Shown in pieces: positions 37,324 through 45,648 of a stretch of 64,000 nucleotides of DNA; position 1 is the stretch's first letter, and every line of letters begins with the position of its first letter. A program made the translations under genes and the position numbers. The stretch is from JBHJGM01 sp050331815 (GTDB lineage: Bacteria > Verrucomicrobiota > Verrucomicrobiia > Opitutales > JBHJGM01): positions 186,001 through 250,000 of the forward strand of contig JBHJGM010000002.1 in assembly GCA_050331815.1 (NCBI GenBank), read 5' to 3'. A model generated the notes under the pieces. The model was given only the letters and a program-made list of their open reading frames with translations, did not search any database and was not told the origin of the DNA.

Positions 37324-37729
37324 CGGTCTCGCTCTGGGGCACCACCAGCACGAGCACGCCACGCTGGACGAGACCGTAGAGGTAGTTGCAGACGGCCACG
37401 CGGGCCTCGTGAAAAGTTAATCTGTGTTCGTGGGCGAAGCTGTCCACGATGTTTTCCACCGTATTGTGCAGGTGGCACATCTCGTAAATCTGGCATCCGG
37501 TGCGGTCGAGGTGTACTTCCTTTTCCTCCGCCGGGCGGATCATCCAGGAAAAGGGCGGCACCAGCCAGGGATTGGGCTTCTGTTTGACGCGGATGCGCAA
37601 CTCCTGCCGCGGGTCTCCCTGCACGATGGCGGCTTCGTTGCGCACCACCTTAGCCTTCAGCATCGACGTCCAAGTCCCGTGTTCACGGAACCATTCGCGC
37701 GTCTCTTTGTTGGCGGTGTCGATGTTCAC
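37310..37729 (-). CDS. PqqD-like (RiPP recognition element-type) protein
   Basis: GTG 37729 overlaps the upstream gene's stop (GTGA), giving 139 residues. A TTG start at 37756 would add nine. The C-terminal half is a PqqD-type winged helix: EVHLDRTGCQIYEMCHLHNTV, then IVDSFAHEHRLTFHEARVAV and NYLYGLVQRGVLVLV. In RiPP pathways this fold binds the leader peptide of a precursor; free-standing copies also occur outside such pathways. The N-terminal 60 residues include basic and Trp/Pro-rich segments (NPWLVPPFSWMIRP). No precursor peptide or RiPP maturase is visible next to it. A role in recognising a peptide cargo of the neighbouring transporter is an inference. Confidence 0.75.
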   Translation of the reverse strand: MNIDTANKETREWFREHGTWTSMLKAKVVRNEAAIVQGDPRQELRIRVKQKPNPWLVPPFSWMIRPAEEKEVHLDRTGCQIYEMCHLHNTVENIVDSFAHEHRLTFHEARVAVCNYLYGLVQRGVLVLVVPQSETDESV

Positions 37730-38652
37730 AAGATAAAGCGGTGAGCGGGGCAGCAACTCAAACTGTCCGCGTGAATGGACGAAGGTTCCGTGGGCGCGAT
37801 GCTCCGCACGTGATACAGGCGACCGTCGTGGGGACAGCGCCAGGCGGCGGCGCGCATCCGAAAGGGTTTCAAAAAGCGCGAGACCAGGCTCTCGCGCGGC
37901 ACGATTCCGCTGATGAGAGACACTTCATGCCCGGAAGGGTGGAGGATTTCCTCCTGCTCCACGACCGCCTTGGCCGGCAACTGCTGACGCAGCCAGTCCA
38001 GGATTGAGCCCTCCAGCCAGAGTTCCACCATGCCGTAGCGTTCATAGCGACGCTCGGCGCGGTCCTTGGTTTCGGGCGCAAAAATGAGTTTCGCCACCGC
38101 CGGCTGCACTTCTGTTTCCACCAGCGGCCATTCTGCATCGATTTCCAGATCGAGCCCAAAGGCCTGAAAGCGTCTGGACACCTCGCTGGTCACATGGTCC
38201 GGGGTAGTCTTGTCGCCTTTGGTCGGTAAATAGCGGGGGCGGCGGGCGATCGCGCTCTCCAGGATCTGCGTTTCCAACGGACGGTCCCGCGCCTTGGGCC
38301 AGGCAAAAACAATCTCGATCAGATACCGCAGCGGCTCGAAGTAACGAAAGTAGCGGGTGGTGAAACGTCCGTCGTGATGGGCCGAAATCCCCGGCCAGCC
38401 GCCAGCCGTTGTGTCCTTGATTTTGCGGGCTTCCTGTACTTCCAGCTTCACTTTGTAATCGCTGAGGAAGCGCTCTAGGTTGGGCGCGCCTTCGACTTGG
38501 CGGTAGCCGACTTCCAGGCGGTAATGATGACGGTCGGCCCAGCCCAGGCGGCCCTCGGCGGTGTCGCGGGTGTACTGCAGCAGTTCCCAGTCAGCAGGTG
38601 TCTCCAACTGAAAATCGTGCCAGACCGTACTTCGTGTCTCCAAAACGATCAT
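37726..38652 (-). CDS. Soluble hypothetical protein of the envelope operon
   Basis: The protein has 308 residues without signal peptide or membrane span, so it is cytoplasmic. It opens with MIVLETRSTVWHDFQLETP and has a Trp/Tyr/Arg-rich, mixed alpha/beta composition, with two repeats of similar flavour: WELLQYTRDTAEGRLGWADR early, and LDLEIDAEWPLVETEVQPAVAKLIF later. The C-terminus contains CPHDGRLYHV and ends SCCPAHRFIL. No known family is recognised. It is translationally coupled on both sides: four-base overlaps (ATGA) with the OPT-like gene upstream and (GTGA) with the PqqD-like gene downstream. Stoichiometric use in the same complex is likely. Confidence 0.75.
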   Translation of the reverse strand: MIVLETRSTVWHDFQLETPADWELLQYTRDTAEGRLGWADRHHYRLEVGYRQVEGAPNLERFLSDYKVKLEVQEARKIKDTTAGGWPGISAHHDGRFTTRYFRYFEPLRYLIEIVFAWPKARDRPLETQILESAIARRPRYLPTKGDKTTPDHVTSEVSRRFQAFGLDLEIDAEWPLVETEVQPAVAKLIFAPETKDRAERRYERYGMVELWLEGSILDWLRQQLPAKAVVEQEEILHPSGHEVSLISGIVPRESLVSRFLKPFRMRAAAWRCPHDGRLYHVRSIAPTEPSSIHADSLSCCPAHRFIL

Positions 38653-40685
38653 CCCGGGAAGACGTTGAACTTTTCGAGCTGCTGGCCCGTCGCGAAATAG
38701 TAGCCGACACTGATAATGACGGGGATGAGCGCCCCGAGCAATTCCCCGGCGATCAGGCCGATCATGACCGGGGCTACCCGCGCGTGGGCACCCTCACTGC
38801 CGTACTTCTGCACCACCGTTTTGATGAACCAGCCGATCAGAAAATTCATTGCAAAGGTCGTCATCGCCCAGGTCGCCCAGGTCAAAAACATGACTGGGTG
38901 CAGCGGCCATTTCGTGAAACGCAGCCGCGCAAAAGTGAACAGCACCACCAGGCCGAGGCCCGCGCCAAAGGCGGCCAGGCTCATTGGGTTAGGTGAGAGC
39001 GCGCCCAGGCGCTCCCAGCCGACCAGGCTCTGGGAATCCTCGAGCTTTCCCTGCGAATCGAGACGCTGCTGAATCTGCAGCGTGTCCTTGAAGGCTTTGG
39101 GGGCCATCGATTCGTAGGCGTAATCGTCGATGTTCGGACGTCCTCCGTTGTACTGCCAGTACAGGGTTATGGGCACGGCCACCAGCAGGCCGACGACCAC
39201 CGCCGCAAACATCAGCCCGCCCGATTTGCCCACGCTGACCTTGCGTTGGTCGACGATCTTCAAAGCATTGACAATGTAGGGCATGAAGGCCTCGCGTGGG
39301 TCCGCAATGATGATCATGCCGAGCAAGGAGAGGATCAGCACCATCTCCGGCCCCAGGGCCTGAGCGCCGAACAGGCCCAGCAGGAGCACCGCCGGGTACA
39401 GAAGCGGCTGAATCCAGAAAAGCCCCGTCTCGGCGATGATACGCGACATGCCGGTGAAGACGACCAGAATGGCCAGCAGAAAGATGACCGCCAGTTGCCA
39501 TTCGAGCCCGATCGACCAGGTCGCGATGACAAACGACAGCATCGAGAGCAAAAACACCCGCATGCCCCACACCGCATAGGACGCGGGCTGCTCGCGCGTT
39601 TTCATGCCCACCGCTTTAAGGAGAACGCTTCGGTAAAAGAAACGCCCGGTGTACAGGATCATGAGGGTCAGCCCAAAGTACGCGCCATAAGTCAAAAATG
39701 AGTCTGCCGCGAAGACCCCACCGCCCTTCAGATTGGTCCCGTAGATGAGGAAGGTGCCGTTGACGAGCACCCACAGGATCGGCCCGATGCCCAACGAAAA
39801 CGAAACATCGCGCGTGAGGAAATAGGACACCCCGATGACTGCGAAATACAGGTCAAAATTCAGAAAATGCAGGGGATTGCGGTACTCGGTGGGAAGCTTT
39901 TGAACGAAGGGCTGCAGCTTGATCTGCAGGTTGATGTCAAATAGCCCCCAATCCTGCGCGTACAGATACCGTAACAGCTGGATCGTGAAGACCAGCAAGG
40001 CGGCCACCTGAAAACCGCTGTCGCGTATGATCGAGGAAGCCCCGGCCCCTTCCCGGTCCGGCAGCAGCGAGTCGGCGATCTTCGCTATGGGGTAGGGCAG
40101 GTGTTCATACTGTGACCACTGCTGATGATAAACGAGGGCCAGGCCGATCAACCCGGCCCACAGCACCAGCATCAACGGCAGCCAGAAGGACAAGGTGGCA
40201 TCCAGGCCGGCCCAGGGGATGTCTCCCAGGCCGATCGTCTGCTCGCCTACCTGCAGCCCGCTGATGTAATCGTTGACGACGCGTGGGTTGCCCGAATCGC
40301 TATCGAGGTCAGCCAGCATGATGTCGGGCGTCTGCTCCAGCAGCTGGGCCTTGCGCCAGCCTTGCTCCGTCTGGTTGTACTGGTGAGGCAGGATGATCAT
40401 CGCGGTGAACCCCCGCAGAAAACCGGAGCTAGGCAGCACGCCCACCGCCAGGCTCATCGCCACGATTACCGCCAGTTCCTGCGCCCGCAGAGACCAGCGC
40501 CCGCCGCTCACCTGCGCCAGCAGCGGGTTAAGGGTCAGCAGAAAGAGGGTTAGCCCGCCGAAGACAATGAGCGGCAGGTGGTTGCCGATCAGAAAGGTCT
40601 GCTCCAGGACATGGTTGTTGAAATAGGTGACCGCGCAAATGAAGGCGGCCGCCAACAAGCCAAGCAACATGGACCGGAGCGACAT
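38649..40685 (-). CDS. OPT-like polytopic membrane protein (first gene of the envelope operon)
   Basis: The protein has 678 residues and about 14-16 TMs, and probably belongs to the same family as the protein at 27825. Motifs include GGLTLFLLTLNPLLAQVSGGRWSL near the N-terminus, LSFWLPLMLVLWAGLIGLALV in the middle and WIQPLLYPAVLLLGLFGA later. Two proteins with little visible identity but equal length and topology suggest a heterodimeric transporter. The ATG overlaps nothing upstream; its 3' end overlaps the 308-residue gene by four bases. A 200-base gap separates it from hemW upstream and should hold the operon promoter, but I find no convincing -35/-10 pair there. Confidence 0.72.
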   Translation of the reverse strand: MSLRSMLLGLLAAAFICAVTYFNNHVLEQTFLIGNHLPLIVFGGLTLFLLTLNPLLAQVSGGRWSLRAQELAVIVAMSLAVGVLPSSGFLRGFTAMIILPHQYNQTEQGWRKAQLLEQTPDIMLADLDSDSGNPRVVNDYISGLQVGEQTIGLGDIPWAGLDATLSFWLPLMLVLWAGLIGLALVYHQQWSQYEHLPYPIAKIADSLLPDREGAGASSIIRDSGFQVAALLVFTIQLLRYLYAQDWGLFDINLQIKLQPFVQKLPTEYRNPLHFLNFDLYFAVIGVSYFLTRDVSFSLGIGPILWVLVNGTFLIYGTNLKGGGVFAADSFLTYGAYFGLTLMILYTGRFFYRSVLLKAVGMKTREQPASYAVWGMRVFLLSMLSFVIATWSIGLEWQLAVIFLLAILVVFTGMSRIIAETGLFWIQPLLYPAVLLLGLFGAQALGPEMVLILSLLGMIIIADPREAFMPYIVNALKIVDQRKVSVGKSGGLMFAAVVVGLLVAVPITLYWQYNGGRPNIDDYAYESMAPKAFKDTLQIQQRLDSQGKLEDSQSLVGWERLGALSPNPMSLAAFGAGLGLVVLFTFARLRFTKWPLHPVMFLTWATWAMTTFAMNFLIGWFIKTVVQKYGSEGAHARVAPVMIGLIAGELLGALIPVIISVGYYFATGQQLEKFNVFPG

Positions 40686-40885
40686 TTAGGAAGGGGTGGA
40701 CCCGGCTCGGGTCTCCAGGGGAATCGGTAGCGGTCAAGCCGCCAAGGGACGTGCCCGGCGCGGCTGATTACACGTCGCAAATCCCGGACGTGAAGCAGCG
40801 CACTGGCAAGTCTTAAACCGTTCCTAATAGTGCGGGTTCCGCGTTTTCTGGGAGCTTCCGGTCGAATCGGCCCGCGAATACTTTT

Positions 40886-42088
40886 TTAGCATATCACTTG
40901 GGGTGCGTCCTGGTTTTCCTGGGCTTCGAGGATTTCCACACCCAGCCGGTCGGCGAGCAGACGCCCCTGGCGGGTCAGGCGCAGGCAGCTTGCTTCAGCT
41001 TCCAGCCAGCCGGCCGCCCGCCAGCGTGCCCAGATGGGCCAGTTCAGGACCGCCTGCACAGCTGAATCGCCAAAGCGCGTTCTCAACGCTTCCAAGTGCA
41101 CGCCCTCGACGGTGCGCAGCCCGAAAATTAGCCGATCGGCCAGCAGCAGCGACTCGGTGAGTTCGTACGCTTCAACAACTTCCAGCTTTTCCTCCGACAG
41201 GCCCTGGCCCCACCGTTGCAAATCCGGCACGTTCATGAAGCGTTGGTTGGTCCACTGCGAAGCCGCGGCCGGGCCCAGGCCCAGCCAATCACCCATCTGC
41301 CAGGTTATCAGGTTGTGCTGGCAGAGGTGGCCTGGTTTCGCGAAATTAGAAACCTCGTATTGGGCGTAGCCGCGCGCTTCCAAAAAGTCCCAGGTCCGCG
41401 CGTACAGGTCGGCTTCTCGGGTCTCGTCGATGGCAAGCCGCCCTTCGCTCAGGCGTACATACAGTGCTGTGTCCTCCTCAAAGGTCAGGCAGTACGTCGA
41501 GATGTGGTCGGGTTCCAGCGCGACGGCGGCCTCCAGATCTGCTTCCAGTTCGGGGCGATCCTGGCCGGGGATCGCGAAGATCAGGTCCAGGTTGACGCTC
41601 TGAAAACCCTCCGCACGAATCAAATCATAGGCCGCGCGGGCTTGTTTCGCGGATTGACGCCGCCCCAGCGCCTCCAAAAAGCGCTCGTTGAAGCTCTGCA
41701 CGCCCAGCGAAATGCGCGTGACGCCGCTGTCGCGCAATGCCCGCAGCTTGTCGGTCTTGACCGTGGAGGGGGCCATCTCGACGGTCCATTCCGCGAAGCC
41801 GTCCGGGTCGATCAGCGGTTGCAGGGTACTTCCTAATTGCTGGAAGTCGCGGGCCGTCAAGACGCCCGGGGTGCCTCCGCCAATGAAGACGGTGCGTGCG
41901 CGCCGGGGCGGCTGGCGCAAGGCCACTTCGCGCTGGATGCCTTCCAGGTAGCGTTCGACTGCCGCGCGCTCCGGGGCCTCTTGGTAAAAGGCACAAAAGT
42001 CGCACGTGCTCGCGCAAAACGGCACATGGACGTACAGGCCGTACCCATGCGATGATAATGCTAGCGCTTTTTCTTGCAGTGCGTTCAA
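40886..42088 (-). CDS. hemW: HemW-like radical SAM heme chaperone (coproporphyrinogen oxidase-like)
   Basis: The protein has 400 residues. The radical SAM motif CxxxCxxC is C25-ASTC29-DFC32, within GLYVHVPFCASTCDFC. RTVFIGGGTPGVL (SAM binding) and GVTRISLGVQSFNERFLEALGR follow. These are typical of the HemN/HemW family. HemW proteins bind heme and deliver it to apoproteins. True HemN would show a Tyr-containing N-terminal extension and more residues, so HemW is preferred. Relevant clients in this window would be the heme-rich respiratory complexes. The start is 30 bases from the divergent lipoprotein gene. Confidence 0.82.
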   Translation of the reverse strand: MNALQEKALALSSHGYGLYVHVPFCASTCDFCAFYQEAPERAAVERYLEGIQREVALRQPPRRARTVFIGGGTPGVLTARDFQQLGSTLQPLIDPDGFAEWTVEMAPSTVKTDKLRALRDSGVTRISLGVQSFNERFLEALGRRQSAKQARAAYDLIRAEGFQSVNLDLIFAIPGQDRPELEADLEAAVALEPDHISTYCLTFEEDTALYVRLSEGRLAIDETREADLYARTWDFLEARGYAQYEVSNFAKPGHLCQHNLITWQMGDWLGLGPAAASQWTNQRFMNVPDLQRWGQGLSEEKLEVVEAYELTESLLLADRLIFGLRTVEGVHLEALRTRFGDSAVQAVLNWPIWARWRAAGWLEAEASCLRLTRQGRLLADRLGVEILEAQENQDAPQVIC

Positions 42089-42117
42089 AGCTCCGCCTAA
42101 TCTGCGGCTTTCTTGTT

Positions 42118-43068
42118 ATGGAGCAAAAGTTTATAACTTGGGGGGTACTCTTGCTTTGTGTCGGTTTGCTGGGGGGCTGCAATACCCGACTCAACAACCT
42201 CACGAGCGAGCGCGTGCCACAAAATCCTTCGGGCATTTATCGGCTGACCATGAGCGCTTCGGTGCCGGACGCCTCCGTGCTGGACGACTCGCTAGAGGCT
42301 TTTGTCGTGATCGACGGTAATCGCTTCTCGATGACTCGCAGCGAAACCGGCGAAAAGGTCTTTTTCTACGACTATGTAATGCCGCCCGAGCGTAACAGCG
42401 CCCTGTATTACTACATCCTGAACTATCAGGTCGACCGTCTGGCGGGCAACCGTGACCGTACGATTCAGGATCCCAAGAAGGGCGAGCCGTACCAGCTTCT
42501 TTTGACCAACAAGTACGTGGTGACCCTGCAGTCCAGCCGGGGGCCCGTCGGGGCGACCATCCCGGTGCTCGGCGCGGGCTTTGCCCCGGGCGATGTGATT
42601 GTCGTGGGTGGCTACGAGGCGCAGACGCGCTATGATTCACCGAACGCAATCGCCTTTGTGGTGCCGCCGCTGCAGGCTGAGCGCGAGTACGAGGTCCAGT
42701 GGCATTCCGCCGATACGGTCATTCCGGTGGGCCGCTTTCTGGTCGACCCGTCTCGCTTTTTCATCACGCCGGAAACGCTGGCGATCGCCCCGGGCGAACG
42801 CACAACGCTCGTCATCGGTCTCGACAACGCCGCGCCCGCCGGAGGCTTGCCGGTGAACGTCACCACCGATGTTCCCAATTCGGTCATCATGCCGCCGGTC
42901 AACATTCCGCCCGGGCAGCGCACCGTCAGCATCGTTATCGAAGGCGGGCGCGCCGGCAGCGGCACGCTGTTCTTTGAGGCTCCGGGCTTTGCCGAACGGC
43001 AGGTGCCGATCACGGTCGGCGCAGGCGGCGGGGTTAGCGCTACGACCAGTGGCGCCGCCGATTTATAG
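42118..43068 (+). CDS. Lipoprotein with an IPT/TIG-like domain
   Basis: From ATG 42118 the protein has 316 residues. The N-terminus is a lipoprotein signal with lipobox LLGGC (C21); a longer frame to the left overlaps hemW and is rejected. The next residue after Cys is Asn, which favours outer-membrane sorting. The middle has beta-rich IPT/TIG-like sequence (TIPVLGAGFAPGDVIVVGG, then FVVPPLQAEREYEVQW). The C-terminus is a second beta domain with Pro-rich segments (NIPPGQRTVSIVIEGG), ending in Gly/Ser-rich sequence. It is likely a surface or periplasmic binding protein; the ligand is unknown. Confidence 0.75.
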   Translation: MEQKFITWGVLLLCVGLLGGCNTRLNNLTSERVPQNPSGIYRLTMSASVPDASVLDDSLEAFVVIDGNRFSMTRSETGEKVFFYDYVMPPERNSALYYYILNYQVDRLAGNRDRTIQDPKKGEPYQLLLTNKYVVTLQSSRGPVGATIPVLGAGFAPGDVIVVGGYEAQTRYDSPNAIAFVVPPLQAEREYEVQWHSADTVIPVGRFLVDPSRFFITPETLAIAPGERTTLVIGLDNAAPAGGLPVNVTTDVPNSVIMPPVNIPPGQRTVSIVIEGGRAGSGTLFFEAPGFAERQVPITVGAGGGVSATTSGAADL

Positions 43069-43137
43069 GCGAGCGGCTCCTGTGTAAAGCAAGGCGAGGC
43101 CAAAAACAGGCGGCGCTCTTCTTGCGACCGCTTTGTC

Positions 43138-43399
43138 TCAGCTTTCGAGCAAAGCTAAAGCGTGCTTCAACGCGGTAATGGCGGCGCGGTCATGCTCGCG
43201 GGCTTTAGCGATCCGCACGCGCTCTTCGCGAAAGTCATCATTGGGCCAGCTCATTTCCGCGTCGGTCTTCGGTGCGATTTGCTCAATCGGCTGCCTTCTT
43301 GGGAGCAGCCGGGGCGGTGAGCGTGTCAGCCATGATGGGTCCTCCTGTGACTAGAGCCAGCGCGAGCGCGAAGAGCGCCTGAGAACGAATCAGTTGCAT
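43138..43399 (-). pseudogene. Small exported protein gene interrupted by a one-base shift
   Basis: ATG 43399, preceded by GGAGA, encodes MQLIRSQALFALALALVTGG, a good signal peptide, then ADTLTAPAAPKKAAD and a stop at 43283. The next frame over, read on, gives a protein-like continuation: QPIEQIAPKTDAEMSWPNDDF, then REERVRIAKAREHDRAAITA and LKHALALLES before a stop at 43138. A +1 shift near 43290 would fuse the two into a protein of about 85 residues. Either the gene is broken, or there is a base-call error, or frameshifting is programmed, but I see no slippery site. The frame in the other direction (43133-43354, +) is a shadow. Confidence 0.55.
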
Positions 43400-43595
43400 G
43401 AATTTGTCTCCAGTTGCGGGGTTATGTTTGTTCGAGTCTGCGGCCTGTCGAAGGTTGCGGCAACGGCGTATCTCGCGACACATCAGGAATTCAGCATTCA
43501 TCTTAATTTTTAGTAGTTATGCTTAATTCATGAGGACGCCTTCGTTGCGGCTTTTTGCTTGCCTGAGCGCGTAGTTCGCGCGCAAGGCTGGGGCC

Positions 43596-44687
43596 ATGGC
43601 GATTGAGATAACCCCAGCGCTACGCGCCGCGCGCCTGAGCGATGAGGCTGCACATCAGTGGTACGCAAAACTGCCCTTTTTGATGGGGGCCAACTACTTA
43701 CCGTCCAGTGCCATCAACCAGCTGGAGATGTTTCAGGCGGATACCTTCGATCCGGAAATCAACCGGCGCGAACTCAGCTGGGCAGCTGCGTGTGGCATGA
43801 ACTCAATGCGGGTGTACCTGCACGATCTGCTCTGGGAAGCTGACGCTGACGGCTTCAAGCGCCGGCTGGATCAGTTTCTATCAATATGTAGCGAATTGGG
43901 CATTCGCCCCTGCCTGGTATTTTTTGATGACTGCCACCGCCCGCACCCCAAGGCAGGCCCGCAGCCGGCGCCGGTACCGGGCGTGCACAATTCCGGCTGG
44001 GCCCAAAGCCCGGGTGTCGACGCCCTGCAGGACGAGCGCCAGTGGCCGCGACTGGAGCGCTACGTCACCGATATTTTGAAGACGTTCGCAGGTGATGCGC
44101 GCATCGTGTTTTGGGATTTGTTCAACGAGCCGACCAACGCGGGATTCGACGGGAATCAGGGCAAGGCCGGGCACTCCGCCAGGCTGGTGCAGGCGGTTTT
44201 TGAATGGGCGCGGGCCGCGGCACCTTCGCAACCGCTGAGCATTTGTGCGTGGCGTTCGCCCAATCCGGTGCATCCGCCGACCCGAGCGGAGCTCAGCGAG
44301 GCCGAGCAGTTGGTGCTGGCGGTGCAGCAGTTCTGCCTGGATGCCAGCGACATCGTCACCTTTCACGATTACGGCCCCGAGGATGGATTGAGGCGCAAAA
44401 TCGCGGAGTTCCAGAGCCTGGGCCGTCCCGTCATCTGCACCGAGTACATGGCGCGCACGCAGCACAGTTTTTTCCAAACGCACCTGCCGATTTTTGTCGA
44501 GGCGCGCGTGGGCGCGTACAACTGGGGCCTGGTGTCGGGCAAGAGCGGAACCATTTTCCCCTGGGGTTCGCCGGAAGGCGCTCCTGAGCCCGAGCTATGG
44601 TTTCACGATGTGCTTCGTCCCGACGGTACACCCTTCGACCCTGCTGAAATTGAGGCGCTCAAGCAGGCGCGTGCTGCGGCTGGTTGA
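43596..44687 (+). CDS. GH5-like (glycosyl hydrolase clan A) TIM-barrel protein
   Basis: The protein has 363 residues and no signal peptide, so it is probably cytoplasmic. The barrel layout fits GH5/GH2-type enzymes: MNSMRVYLHDLLWE (beta 2), CLVFFDDCHRPHP (beta 3), VFWDLFNEPTNAGF with the acid/base E178, FHDYGP and VICTEYMARTQ with the nucleophile E283. These are the two catalytic glutamates of the clan. Lack of a signal peptide suggests an intracellular oligosaccharide as substrate, or a second activity such as on glycosides. The ATG at 43596 lies downstream of the frameshifted gene. The gene converges on the EEP-family gene, six bases away. Confidence 0.8.
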   Translation: MAIEITPALRAARLSDEAAHQWYAKLPFLMGANYLPSSAINQLEMFQADTFDPEINRRELSWAAACGMNSMRVYLHDLLWEADADGFKRRLDQFLSICSELGIRPCLVFFDDCHRPHPKAGPQPAPVPGVHNSGWAQSPGVDALQDERQWPRLERYVTDILKTFAGDARIVFWDLFNEPTNAGFDGNQGKAGHSARLVQAVFEWARAAAPSQPLSICAWRSPNPVHPPTRAELSEAEQLVLAVQQFCLDASDIVTFHDYGPEDGLRRKIAEFQSLGRPVICTEYMARTQHSFFQTHLPIFVEARVGAYNWGLVSGKSGTIFPWGSPEGAPEPELWFHDVLRPDGTPFDPAEIEALKQARAAAG

Positions 44688-44692
44688 GCCCC

Positions 44693-45619
44693 CTAATCGA
44701 ATTTTAGGTCAAGAACCAGGGGGCGGTGGTCGCTGGCGTCCAGCGGCTCGGGCGTGTCCACGACGAAGGCGGTTTGGACATGCGTGTGCAACGCGGGCGT
44801 GCCTAGCAGGAAGTCCACGCGCTGGTAGCTTTGCTGGCGAGCCCAGTAATAGGTCCAGAGGTGCCCTCGGGAGTCGGTTGCCATGATCGGCGGAAAGAGC
44901 GGGGTCTGGCCAATGTCGTAAAAGCGATCGAGCACGCCGCTGTTGGGGTGGTCGTTGAAATCGCCGACGATGAGCAGCGGGTAGCCGCCGCCGATCGGGT
45001 ACTTGGCGCGCAGGTGGTTGCGGATGACCTCAGCTTCGCGGGTACGGCGAAGGCGCGATTCGTCGTCGCGTGTGTCGTCGGTCCAGCGACTTTTCAGGTG
45101 CAGGTTGACCAGGCTCCAGCGGGTCTCCTCAGTTTCGAAAATGACTTCGAGACAGCCGCGCAGGGGATTTACGGTTTCGCCGAAGTAATTGAAGGGCATT
45201 TTGCGCACGGGCGCGGTTGCGGCGAAGGGAAGCTTCGACAACACGGCGGTGTGGCGCACCGAGTCGTCGGCTTGCATGAGGATGCTGTGGGGATACTCCA
45301 GTCCCGCGCTGCGCAGGTCGCGCTGAAACTCTAAAAGAAAGGGCTGTGCGCCCATTTCCTGCAGAGCAAGGATGTCTGGGTCGTATTTCTGGATAACCGC
45401 GCGCAAGACCGCCTTTTCGACCTCGGGCTTGGGATAGTCTTCGCGCCAGACACCTTCGACACGCCGATCCGTAATCAGGTAATTGCGCACGTTCCAGCAA
45501 AGGACGCGAACGGTCGTCTCCGCCGCGAGGCACGGACCGGCCAGCAGCCAGGCCATTAGGCTGCAGAGGAGCCATCGGGTGAAGGGTCGCCCCAGAATCG
45601 TGCGGCAAAGGCTGTTCAT
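44693..45619 (-). CDS. Exported endonuclease/exonuclease/phosphatase-family protein
   Basis: ATG 45619 gives 308 residues with a signal peptide (RWLLCSLMAWLLAGPCLAAE). The longer frame from 45805 lies inside the divergent P-type ATPase gene and is rejected. The EEP domain is seen from VRVLCWNVRNYLI (Asn), DILALQEMGAQPF (Glu), VNLHLKSRWTDD, LLIVGDFNDHPNSG (Asp/Asn) to LDASDHRPLVLDLKF (Asp-His). All metal- and phosphate-binding residues are present. It probably hydrolyses nucleic acid, a phospholipid or an inositol phosphate in the periplasm. It is divergent from the ATPase by 29 bases. Confidence 0.87.
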   Translation of the reverse strand: MNSLCRTILGRPFTRWLLCSLMAWLLAGPCLAAETTVRVLCWNVRNYLITDRRVEGVWREDYPKPEVEKAVLRAVIQKYDPDILALQEMGAQPFLLEFQRDLRSAGLEYPHSILMQADDSVRHTAVLSKLPFAATAPVRKMPFNYFGETVNPLRGCLEVIFETEETRWSLVNLHLKSRWTDDTRDDESRLRRTREAEVIRNHLRAKYPIGGGYPLLIVGDFNDHPNSGVLDRFYDIGQTPLFPPIMATDSRGHLWTYYWARQQSYQRVDFLLGTPALHTHVQTAFVVDTPEPLDASDHRPLVLDLKFD

Positions 45620-45648
45620 CGAAGCGAAAGTGGCTAGCCTGAGTACGA

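Noticed and set aside
40686..40885. A RiPP-like precursor peptide gene upstream of the transporter operon
   Set aside because: Reading the six frames of the gap shows no short ORF with an RBS and a leader-core pattern.
40886..42088. HemW-like gene as a RiPP radical SAM partner of the PqqD-like gene
   Set aside because: The sequence matches HemW/HemN and lacks a SPASM-type C-terminal cysteine cluster; it is separated from the operon by 200 bases and is better explained as a heme chaperone.
43133..43354. Plus-strand 73-codon frame as a small gene
   Set aside because: Its translation is Ser/Arg-rich without pattern, and the opposite strand carries a signal peptide with RBS plus a protein-like continuation.
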